This document shows, one piece after another, positions 1-7,957 of a stretch of 64,000 bases of DNA. Positions within the stretch are counted from its first letter, which is position 1; every line of letters starts with the position of its first letter. Both the position numbers and the translations under genes were made by a program. Below the pieces are notes generated by a model. It did no database searches. It saw only the letters and a program-made list of their open reading frames with translations, and was not told the origin of the DNA. Source of the DNA: Sphingomonas rosea (GTDB lineage Bacteria > Pseudomonadota > Alphaproteobacteria > Sphingomonadales > Sphingomonadaceae); assembly GCF_039538065.1 (NCBI RefSeq), contig NZ_BAABBR010000001.1, forward strand, positions 1,402,501 to 1,466,500, read 5' to 3'.

Positions 1-777
1 TTCGCGCTTCCGAAGAATAGCGTCATCAGCAAGAAGGGTCGCCACTACAAGGCGGAGGCCGGCGCGAACCGCGTCAAATCCTTCAAAGTCTATCGCTATG
101 ATCCGGAGACGGGGCAGAACCCCCGCTACGATACCTATGAGGTGAACCTCGACGAGTGCGGGCCGATGGTCCTCGACGCGCTGATCAAGATCAAGAACGA
201 GCTCGATCCGACGCTGACCTTCCGCCGCTCGTGCCGCGAGGGCATCTGCGGGTCGTGCTCGATGAACATGGACGGCAAGAACGGCCTCGCCTGCACCACC
301 GCGATCGAGGACGTGAAAGGTGAAGTGCGGATCACGCCGCTGCCGCACTGCGACGTGATCAAGGATCTCGTCCCCGACTTCAGCCACCTTTACGCGCAAT
401 ATGCCTCGATCCAGCCGTGGCTGAAGACTGCGACCCCGGCGCCGAGCGGCAAGGAGCGGCTGCAGTCGCCCGAGGACCGCGAGCATCTGAACGGGCTCTA
501 CGAGTGCATCCTGTGCTTCTGCTGCTCGACCTCGTGCCCGAGCTACTGGTGGAACGGCGACCGCTTCCTCGGCCCGGCGATCCTCCTGCAGGCCTATCGC
601 TGGCTTGCCGATAGCCGCGACGAGATGACCGGCGAGCGGCTCGACCAGCTCGAGGATCCGTTCCGCCTCTATCGCTGCCACACGATCATGAACTGCGCGA
701 ACGTGTGTCCGAAGGGGCTGAACCCGGCCAAGGCGATCGCCGAGACCAAGAAGCTGATCGCCGAGCGCGCGGCCTGA
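1..777 (+). CDS. sdhB: Succinate dehydrogenase iron-sulfur subunit (5' end cut by window)
   Basis: This subunit carries electrons from the SdhA flavoprotein to ubiquinone in complex II, at the cytoplasmic face of the inner membrane. The reading frame is open from base 1 and 258 residues are visible. Judged by the family, only a few N-terminal codons are missing. Cysteines at visible residues 78, 83, 86 and about 98 form the plant-type [2Fe-2S] site (CREGICGSC). The cluster [13 protein letters not shown], near residue 168, and the later [12 protein letters not shown] supply the [4Fe-4S] and [3Fe-4S] ligands. The remaining sdh genes should lie just left of the window. Two genes downstream is zapE, a common alphaproteobacterial arrangement next to the TCA genes. 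Confidence 0.97.
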   Translation, partial: FALPKNSVISKKGRHYKAEAGANRVKSFKVYRYDPETGQNPRYDTYEVNLDECGPMVLDALIKIKNELDPTLTFRRSCREGICGSCSMNMDGKNGLACTTAIEDVKGEVRITPLPHCDVIKDLVPDFSHLYAQYASIQPWLKTATPAPSGKERLQSPEDREHLNGLYECILCFCCSTSCPSYWWNGDRFLGPAILLQAYRWLADSRDEMTGERLDQLEDPFRLYRCHTIMNCANVCPKGLNPAKAIAETKKLIAERAA

Positions 778-834
778 TCGAGGCGGGCGGGTGCGTTGTT
801 GCGCCCGCCACCCTCGGCGACTAACCCCGCGCGC

Positions 835-1302
835 ATGGACGCCCCAGAAGACATGGACACCCGCCCGTCGGGCGCGCGCGAGGATCCTGACCACCCAGGC
901 TGGTACAGCTGGGTCGAGCTTCATCCCGACAGCTTCGCCGCGCAGACCGGCAAGATGATCTTCCGCCCCGACGGCCCCGGCAAGGCGGTCGTCCGGATGT
1001 TTCCGGAAGAGCGTCACCTCAACCTCGGCGGCAGCCTGCACGGCGGCATGGTCATGAGCTTCATCGACATGGCGCTGTTCGGCGGCGGTCGCTGCGCGGG
1101 GATGCGGCGTGCGCATTATGTGACGCTCGACCTCACGACCAAGTTCATGGGTCGCGGCCAGGCCGGCAAGCCGCTCGACGCGCATGTCGAGCTGGTCCGG
1201 CAGACCCGCAGCCTTGCCTTCCTCCAGGGGGTGGTCCGCCAGGACGGCGAGCCCTGTTACAGCTTCTCGGGCACGCTGAAGAAGCTCCGCGACAATACGT
1301 GA
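835..1302 (+). CDS. PaaI/YiaI-type hotdog thioesterase
   Basis: This is a single hotdog-fold domain of about 155 residues, probably hydrolysing an acyl-CoA thioester; the substrate is unknown. The diagnostic stretch is GGSLHGGMVMSFID, where the HGG loop and the following helix carry the catalytic region of the PaaI family. It is followed by a strand reading YVTLDLTTKFMGRG, typical of the second half of the fold. I chose the ATG at 835. A second ATG at 853 is possible, and a TTG at 796 would add an unlikely proline-rich leader. The last four bases overlap the GTG start of zapE (GTGA), so the two genes are probably translationally coupled. Confidence 0.82.
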   Translation: MDAPEDMDTRPSGAREDPDHPGWYSWVELHPDSFAAQTGKMIFRPDGPGKAVVRMFPEERHLNLGGSLHGGMVMSFIDMALFGGGRCAGMRRAHYVTLDLTTKFMGRGQAGKPLDAHVELVRQTRSLAFLQGVVRQDGEPCYSFSGTLKKLRDNT

Positions 1303-2402
1303 GCGGACCGGTCGCCGCGGCCTATGGCCGGCTGCTGGCCGCAGGGGAGCTCAAGGCTGATCCCGACCAGGCCCGCGCCGTCGCCGAGCTCGACCGGCTG
1401 GGCGAGGAACTGGCGCTCCGCCGCGGCTTCTTCGCGCGGCTGCTCGGGCGCAAGAAGGATGTCTGCGGGGTCTATCTGTGGGGCGGGGTCGGGCGCGGCA
1501 AGTCGATGCTGATGGACCTCGCCTTCGAGCAGATTGCGGTCGAGCCCAAGCGGCGGGTCCATTTCCACGCCTTCATGATCGAGGTGCACGAGCGGCTCCG
1601 GGCCGAGCGGGCCAAGGGCCTTGGCGACCCGGTCCTCGCGGTGGCCGAGGCGATCGCCGAAGGGGCGACCCTGCTCTGCTTCGACGAGATGGTGGTGAAC
1701 AATCCCGCCGACGCGATGATCCTGTCGCGGCTGTTCACCGCGCTGATGGAGGAAGGGGTGGCGGTGGTCACCACCTCGAACCGCGCGCCGTCCGAGCTCT
1801 ACAAGGATGGGCTCAACCGCGAGCTGTTCCTGCCCTTCATCGACCTTATCGAGGAGCGGCTCAAGGTTCTGAGCCTCAACGGGCCGACCGACTACCGGCT
1901 CGACCGTCTGCACGGAGTCGACACCTGGCACGTGCCCAATGGGCCGGCCGCCACCGCCGAGCTGTCGCGCGCCTTCTTCCAGCTCACCGACTATCCAGTC
2001 GAGGACCGGGCCCATGTGCCGAGCGAGGAGCTCGATGTCGGCGGCGGGCGGACGCTGCACGTGCCCAAGAGCCTCAAGGGCGTCGCGGTCTTCTCGTTCA
2101 AGCGCTTGTGCGGCGAGGCGCGGGGCGCGGCCGATTATCTGGCGGTGGCGCGGCGTTTCCACACGGTGATCCTGGTCGGCATCCCGGTGATGGGCCCCGA
2201 GAAGCGCAACGAGGCGGCGCGCTTCGTGACCCTGGTCGATGAATTGTACGAGCATCGGGTGAAGCTGCTCGCGGCAGCCGATGCCGAGCCGGCGGGACTC
2301 TATCCGTCGGGCACCGGGGCCTTCGAGTTCCAGCGAACGGTCAGCCGGCTCGAGGAGATGCGAAGCGAGGATTATCTCGCGCAGGGCCACGGCACCGACT
2401 GA
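1299..2402 (+). CDS. zapE: Cell division protein ZapE (AFG1-like ATPase)
   Basis: This is an AFG1/ZapE-family P-loop ATPase of 367 residues, the usual length. In E. coli the family acts at the Z ring; mitochondrial AFG1 works with respiratory complexes. The Walker A motif GGVGRGKS is at residues 62-69, followed by the family motif VHFHAFM. The Walker B segment LLCFDEM lies near residue 127, and the sensor-like TTSNRAPSELYKDGL follows. The start is the GTG that overlaps the thioesterase stop. Its position close to sdhB and upstream of mdh/suc genes matches the usual alphaproteobacterial order, although three other genes now separate it from mdh. Confidence 0.95.
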   Translation: MSGPVAAAYGRLLAAGELKADPDQARAVAELDRLGEELALRRGFFARLLGRKKDVCGVYLWGGVGRGKSMLMDLAFEQIAVEPKRRVHFHAFMIEVHERLRAERAKGLGDPVLAVAEAIAEGATLLCFDEMVVNNPADAMILSRLFTALMEEGVAVVTTSNRAPSELYKDGLNRELFLPFIDLIEERLKVLSLNGPTDYRLDRLHGVDTWHVPNGPAATAELSRAFFQLTDYPVEDRAHVPSEELDVGGGRTLHVPKSLKGVAVFSFKRLCGEARGAADYLAVARRFHTVILVGIPVMGPEKRNEAARFVTLVDELYEHRVKLLAAADAEPAGLYPSGTGAFEFQRTVSRLEEMRSEDYLAQGHGTD

Positions 2403-2476
2403 GCCGGCGGCACGGCCCGACTTGGGCGACGCCCTCTATGATGGAAGTAACGTCCCTTCATCGGGAGCCTTCGGTC

Positions 2477-4261
2477 ATGACCATCAATCGCCTGGTTCGT
2501 ACCGCGTCCCTCGCCCTGCTCGGCCTGGTGCTCGTCACCGCGATCATCTTCGCGGTCGCGGTGAATGCGATCCGGATCGGCGGCACGCATGAGAGTGCGA
2601 TCGAGCTGTCGGCGGAACTCGAGGCCGACATCCTGCCGCCGCCGTTATTCGTCGTCGAACCCTATGCAGTGACGATGGAAGGCTATCTCCACGAGGAAAA
2701 GCGCGCCGCGGCGCTCGTCCGGCTGAAGGAGATGCGTCGGATCTACGAGGAGCGGAAGGACTATTGGGCGAGCCGCGAGCTCGAGCCCGACGTGCGCGCC
2801 GGCCTCGAGGAAGTGACGCGGCACGCCGACGGCTTCTGGCGAACACTCGATGCCAAAGCGATTCCGGTCATGATGAGCGGCGACCCGTCGCGTTACGACG
2901 ACGCGCTCGAGGCATTGGCAAAGGATTCTAACGGCCAGCGCATGGCGATCACGACGCTGCTGGTTGCAACAAACCGGTTCAAGTCGGAGGTGCGCGACAC
3001 GGCCGGCAGCGCCCTGACGATCGCTACCACCGTCCTCATCGGGCTCGGGCTCGCCTTGCTCGGCGGCGTCCTCGTCTATTGGCGGCTGTTGCGCCGCCGC
3101 GTGGTTCAGCCATTGTCCGAACTGACCGAGGTCGCCACCGTGCTGTCAGGCGGCCAGCGCGCCGACATCCCGCACCTCGAGCGCGACGACGAGCTCGGCG
3201 GGCTCGCCAAGGCGTTCGATCACTTCGTTATCGCTGCGGACGAACGGGCGGCCGCCGATCGCCGCGACGCGGCCGAGAAGGCGCAGATGATCGATGCGCT
3301 CGCCGGCCATCTCCGGCGGATGTCCGATGGAGACCTGCGGCAGGTGCTCGAGAATGAGCTGGAAGGCGAATTCGGGTCGATTGGCGACAATCTCAATCGC
3401 GCGATCCTGTCATTGCGTGACATGGTCCAGCACGTGGTCGGCAATGCGGGGTCGATCCGCGTCGCCGCGCGCGAGATCGCCGATGCGTCCTCGGACCTGT
3501 CGAGCCGGACCCAGTCCAATGCCGCGGCGATCGAGCAGACGACCGCGGCCCTAACCGACGTCGACAAGCGCGTCGCCTCGACCCGCGACGCGGCACAGAG
3601 CACCGCGCAATCCGCTGGCAGCGCCAGGACCGCGGTCGAACTGGGCCGTGACAAGGCGCGTTCGGCAGCAACCACGATGGAGGAAGTGCGCGAGGCGGCG
3701 GCCAGCGTCGATGGCGTGATGGAGGCGCTCGACCGGATCGCGTTCCAGACCCGCGTGCTGGCGATGAACGCGGCGGTCGAAGCCGGCCATGCCGGGGAGG
3801 CGGGCAAGGGCTTTGCGGTGGTTGCCGACCTCGTCTCGCAGCTTGCCACGCGTGCCGAGCAGGAAGCGCGTAATGCCCGCGAGCAGTTGACCACGACCAC
3901 CGACCGGATCGCGGTCGCTGCGGCGAGTGTCGGCGAAGTCGAGGATCAGTTCGCCGCCATCGTCACCGACGTCGTCAAGGTCGCCGATCTCATCGAGGGA
4001 CTGACGAGCGATGCCAGGGCCCAGTCGGAAGCGATCGCCGAAATCTCCTCGGCGATGCGGCAGATGGACATCTCGACCCAGCAGAATGCCGCGATGGTCG
4101 AGGAGACGAGCGCGGCAGCGGCGATGCTGCTGCGCGACGCCGAAGATCTCGTCGAGCGGGCCGAGACGTTCAAATGGAACCGTCGCGAGCGCAATGTCGC
4201 GGTGGTGGTCGACCGGCGGGCAGGTACGGGCGACGGCGAGTCGCTGCGCGACGCCGCCTGA
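2477..4261 (+). CDS. Methyl-accepting chemotaxis protein
   Basis: This is a transmembrane chemoreceptor of about 594 residues. A first membrane helix lies near residues 8-32. It is followed by a periplasmic helical sensor of about 145 residues containing the stretch ADILPPP near its start, then a second membrane helix (about 181-202). A HAMP linker follows (about 203-255), then the cytoplasmic coiled-coil signalling domain. The kinase-binding hairpin is recognisable as DRIAFQTRVLAMNAAVEAG and GKGFAVVA near residues 417-450. No CheR-binding pentapeptide is visible at the C-terminus. I prefer the ATG at 2477, preceded by GGGAG, over an in-frame ATG at 2438. No other che genes are nearby, so the ligand cannot be inferred. 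Confidence 0.93.
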   Translation: MTINRLVRTASLALLGLVLVTAIIFAVAVNAIRIGGTHESAIELSAELEADILPPPLFVVEPYAVTMEGYLHEEKRAAALVRLKEMRRIYEERKDYWASRELEPDVRAGLEEVTRHADGFWRTLDAKAIPVMMSGDPSRYDDALEALAKDSNGQRMAITTLLVATNRFKSEVRDTAGSALTIATTVLIGLGLALLGGVLVYWRLLRRRVVQPLSELTEVATVLSGGQRADIPHLERDDELGGLAKAFDHFVIAADERAAADRRDAAEKAQMIDALAGHLRRMSDGDLRQVLENELEGEFGSIGDNLNRAILSLRDMVQHVVGNAGSIRVAAREIADASSDLSSRTQSNAAAIEQTTAALTDVDKRVASTRDAAQSTAQSAGSARTAVELGRDKARSAATTMEEVREAAASVDGVMEALDRIAFQTRVLAMNAAVEAGHAGEAGKGFAVVADLVSQLATRAEQEARNAREQLTTTTDRIAVAAASVGEVEDQFAAIVTDVVKVADLIEGLTSDARAQSEAIAEISSAMRQMDISTQQNAAMVEETSAAAAMLLRDAEDLVERAETFKWNRRERNVAVVVDRRAGTGDGESLRDAA

Positions 4262-4264
4262 GGG

Positions 4265-4804
4265 TCAGAAGCGGGTGGTGAGCGCGAGGCCGGCGCCGTG
4301 CCGGTCGGCCCAGGGCAGCCACTCGACGCGGTCGTTGCGGCGGCTGTTGAGAAGCCAGCCGCCGGCGGTCCCCAAGGCCGCGCCGGCAACCACGTCCTGG
4401 ACATAATGCTTGTCCGCCTTGACCCGGGCGAGGCCGGTGAAGCTTGCCAGCGCGTAAGCGGGCAGGCCCGCCTGCCAGCCATAGCGCTTGTGGAGGGAGG
4501 CGGCGGCGGCGAAGCTCAGCGAGGTGTGGCCCGAGGGAAAGCTCTTGTTGTCGCTGCCGTCGGGGCGGGTCTCGGGAATGGCATATTTGAGGCCTGCGGT
4601 GGCCGCGCCGGTGAGGCCGAGCGCCAGTGCGGTGCCCCCGAGCCCGCGCCAGTCGCCGTGATAGGCGGGAAGGGCGAGGCTCGCGCCGACCACGATCGTC
4701 CGGCTGATGTTGCTGGCCCGCTCCCAGCCGCGCTTGCTCGCCTCGGCCGGCGTGGCGGTGAGGACCATGGTCGCGGCGGTGGTGGCGAGGAGGAAACGGC
4801 GCAT
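4265..4804 (-). CDS. PAP2-family phosphatase
   Basis: This is a 179-residue type 2 phosphatidic acid phosphatase-like enzyme with a signal peptide or first membrane helix. All three PAP2 signature motifs are present. They are K73-(x6)-R80-P81, PSGHT at 90-94, and R127-(x5)-H133-(x3)-D137, where H133 would be the nucleophile. The active site is predicted to face the periplasm, so substrates may be lipid phosphates or undecaprenyl diphosphate. The gene converges on the chemoreceptor, with only three bases between the stop codons. There is no sequence basis for a narrower substrate call. Confidence 0.9.
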   Translation of the reverse strand: MRRFLLATTAATMVLTATPAEASKRGWERASNISRTIVVGASLALPAYHGDWRGLGGTALALGLTGAATAGLKYAIPETRPDGSDNKSFPSGHTSLSFAAAASLHKRYGWQAGLPAYALASFTGLARVKADKHYVQDVVAGAALGTAGGWLLNSRRNDRVEWLPWADRHGAGLALTTRF

Positions 4805-4882
4805 GTGGCTGGCCTTTCGAATCGGAACTCGTCCGGCCTAGGCCTCGATCGGGCCAGCGGAAATGCCGCCCTTTGAACAGGA

Positions 4883-4924
4883 TAAGAAAAAGCGGCGATC
4901 CTCCCTGTCGGAGCACCGCCGCTT
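4883..4924 (-). terminator. Rho-independent terminator of the 4940-5350 gene
   Basis: Read on the minus strand, AAGCGGCG (4917-4924) pairs with CGCCGCTT (4890-4897) to give an 8-bp stem. It is followed by a T-rich run (TTTTTCTTATC). It lies 15 bases past the stop of the small secreted protein gene. Confidence 0.8.
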
Positions 4925-4939
4925 CGTCATGCCGTCGGC

Positions 4940-5350
4940 TTAGCGGATCAGCGCCTGGATGATCTGCTGGACCACCTGGGTGGTCGGATCGACCCGGTAG
5001 AGCGAACCGCCGTCATAATAGTAATTGTAGTTGTCATAGTAGCTCGGGCGGTCGCCATAGTAGCGGCTGCGGATGTCGTAGGGCAGCTCGTTCCAGCTAT
5101 ACTGGCGATAGCCGTAGCTGTTGGCGTAGCGCTGGCCGATGCGCAGCTTCTTCGCCTGGCCCGGCGGCAGGCAGCCGTTGTTCTTCTTGGCGAGGCCCGG
5201 CGGGCAGCCGCGCGCCTCCTGGTAGCCGTAGCCGCCGCGATAGTCCTGGCTGTAGCGACCGTGCTTGCCGTGCCCCTTGCCGGGGTCGGCGGCGGCAGGG
5301 GCCGCGGCGAAGGCGAGCGCTGCGCCCGCGAGGATCAATGCGTGTTTCAT
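4940..5350 (-). CDS. Small secreted Gly/Tyr-rich protein, RcnB-like C-terminus
   Basis: This is a 136-residue exported protein of unknown role. Residues 1-21 are a clear Sec signal peptide ending AAPAAA. Next come a Gly/His/Tyr-rich segment and the repeat pair [12 protein letters not shown] and [13 protein letters not shown]. The C-terminus is Tyr-rich and ends [19 protein letters not shown]. That ending resembles the short C-terminal domain of RcnB-like periplasmic proteins, but the match is weak and metal binding is not shown. The ATG at 5350 is preferred over one at 5356 because AGGAG then sits seven bases upstream. It has its own terminator. Confidence 0.75.
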   Translation of the reverse strand: MKHALILAGAALAFAAAPAAADPGKGHGKHGRYSQDYRGGYGYQEARGCPPGLAKKNNGCLPPGQAKKLRIGQRYANSYGYRQYSWNELPYDIRSRYYGDRPSYYDNYNYYYDGGSLYRVDPTTQVVQQIIQALIR

Positions 5351-5378
5351 GCCCATACTCCTAGGGAAGCGGCGCTGA

Positions 5379-6479
<1,101 letters not shown>

Positions 6480-6492
6480 CCGCTGGGACAGG

Positions 6493-6984
6493 ATGACGCG
6501 GCCCGCAATCCTGGTCTTGGCTGCAGTCGTGGCATCGAGCGCGAGCGTGTCGGCTACGGCGGAAATTCCGGTGTCGCCGCTCAAGGACATCTACCTGTCC
6601 TACAACGACTGCCTGGAAGTCGCGCAACCTGCCGGTCTGAGCACCGCCAAACTCGGCGAGCTTGGCTGGCAGCAGGCGACGATGAGCGACGGCAAGAGCA
6701 AGGCGGTCGAACAGCCGTTGATCTTCGGCAAGGCAGACCGCAAGCCGCTGATCATCCTGTCTGCAAAGTCGGGCGAGGGCATATGCATCGTCATGGCCCG
6801 CATCCAGTCGCGGGCAACCTTTCCGGAATTCCTGAAGGCATGGGGCGGCAAGCTGCCGGCACCCGATGCCGAAGGTCGTATCATCTTCAGCGATGAAGGC
6901 CGTCTGGTCGTGCTCCAGCAAACTGGTTCCGATCAACAGCCCGCGCTGACCATGTCGGTGATGACGCCGACGGAGAAGAAATAA
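6493..6984 (+). CDS. Unknown small secreted protein in the mdh-sucD operon
   Basis: I do not recognise this 163-residue protein. It starts with a signal peptide of about 24 residues (hydrophobic core [12 protein letters not shown], ending near SATAE). The mature part has two cysteines (in NDCLEV and GICIVMA), which could form a disulfide in the periplasm. It is predicted to be mixed alpha/beta. It follows mdh by 13 bases and its TAA overlaps the ATG of sucD (TAATG), so it is almost certainly co-transcribed and coupled. It occupies the place where sucC lies in most alphaproteobacteria but bears no resemblance to SucC. Confidence 0.8.
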   Translation: MTRPAILVLAAVVASSASVSATAEIPVSPLKDIYLSYNDCLEVAQPAGLSTAKLGELGWQQATMSDGKSKAVEQPLIFGKADRKPLIILSAKSGEGICIVMARIQSRATFPEFLKAWGGKLPAPDAEGRIIFSDEGRLVVLQQTGSDQQPALTMSVMTPTEKK

Positions 6985-7868
6985 TGAGCATCCTCGTCAA
7001 CAAGAACACCAAGGTCATCACCCAGGGCATGACCGGTGAGACCGGCACCTTCCACACCGAGCAGGCGCTGGCCTACGGCACGCAGATGGTCGGCGGCGTG
7101 ACGCCGGGGAAGGGCGGCACGACCCATATCGGGCTGCCGGTCTTCGACACGGTCGAGGAAGCGGTCGCCAAGACCGGCGCCGACGCCTCGGTCATCTACG
7201 TCCCGCCGCCCTTCGCGGCCGATTCGATCCTCGAGGCGATCGATGCGCAAGTGCCGCTGATCGTCTGCATCACCGAGGGCATTCCGGTGCTCGACATGGT
7301 CAAGGTCAAGCGCGCGCTCGACGGATCGAAGTCGCGGCTGATCGGGCCGAACTGCCCGGGCGTCCTGACCCCGGACGAGTGCAAGATCGGCATCATGCCG
7401 GGCAACATCTTCAAGAAGGGCAGCGTCGGCGTCGTCTCGCGCTCGGGCACGCTGACCTATGAGGCGGTGTTCCAGACCTCGAACGAGGGTCTCGGCCAGA
7501 CCACTGCGGTCGGCATCGGCGGCGACCCGGTCAAGGGCACCGAGTTCATCGACATGCTCGAGATGTTCCTCGCCGACGACGAGACCAAGTCGATCATCAT
7601 GATCGGCGAGATCGGCGGCAGCGCCGAGGAAGAGGCTGCGCAGTTCCTCGCCGACGAGGCGAAGCGCGGGCGTTCCAAGCCGACCGTCGGCTTCATCGCC
7701 GGCCGCACCGCACCTCCGGGCCGCCGCATGGGCCATGCCGGGGCGATCGTCTCGGGCGGCAAGGGTGACGCGGAATCCAAGATCGCCGCGATGGAAGCCG
7801 CTGGAATCCGCGTGTCGCCGAGCCCATCTGAGCTTGGCAAGACGTTGAAGGAGCTGCTTCAGGGCTGA
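6984..7868 (+). CDS. sucD: Succinyl-CoA synthetase alpha subunit
   Basis: The alpha subunit of succinate-CoA ligase binds CoA and carries the phosphohistidine that relays phosphate between succinyl phosphate and the nucleotide. The 294 residues are the normal length. The N-terminal CoA-binding region includes the [18 protein letters not shown] segment. The active histidine is about H251 in [16 protein letters not shown]. The partner sucC is not next to it; it would have to be encoded outside the window for a functional enzyme. The start overlaps the preceding stop codon by one base. Confidence 0.97.
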   Translation: MSILVNKNTKVITQGMTGETGTFHTEQALAYGTQMVGGVTPGKGGTTHIGLPVFDTVEEAVAKTGADASVIYVPPPFAADSILEAIDAQVPLIVCITEGIPVLDMVKVKRALDGSKSRLIGPNCPGVLTPDECKIGIMPGNIFKKGSVGVVSRSGTLTYEAVFQTSNEGLGQTTAVGIGGDPVKGTEFIDMLEMFLADDETKSIIMIGEIGGSAEEEAAQFLADEAKRGRSKPTVGFIAGRTAPPGRRMGHAGAIVSGGKGDAESKIAAMEAAGIRVSPSPSELGKTLKELLQG

Positions 7869-7872
7869 CGCA

Positions 7873-7944
7873 CTCCGGCCACGGCCGGAGCCCAGTCAGG
7901 TTCTGCTGCTACAAGAGGTACTGGGCTCCGGCCTTCGCCGGAGC
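7873..7944. repeat. Palindromic repeat (BIME-like) between sucD and sucA
   Basis: Two hairpins, CTCCGGCC-AC-GGCCGGAG (7873-7890) and GCTCCGGC-CTTC-GCCGGAGC (7925-7944), are themselves arranged as an inverted pair. Bases 7883-7896 and 7920-7933 form a perfect 14-bp inverted repeat around a 23-base centre. This resembles the mobile palindromic repeats of proteobacterial genomes. It fills nearly the whole 89-base gap and ends just before the sucA ribosome binding site, so it may affect mRNA stability between the two genes. Confidence 0.75.
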
Positions 7945-7957
7945 ACGAGAGGCACTG

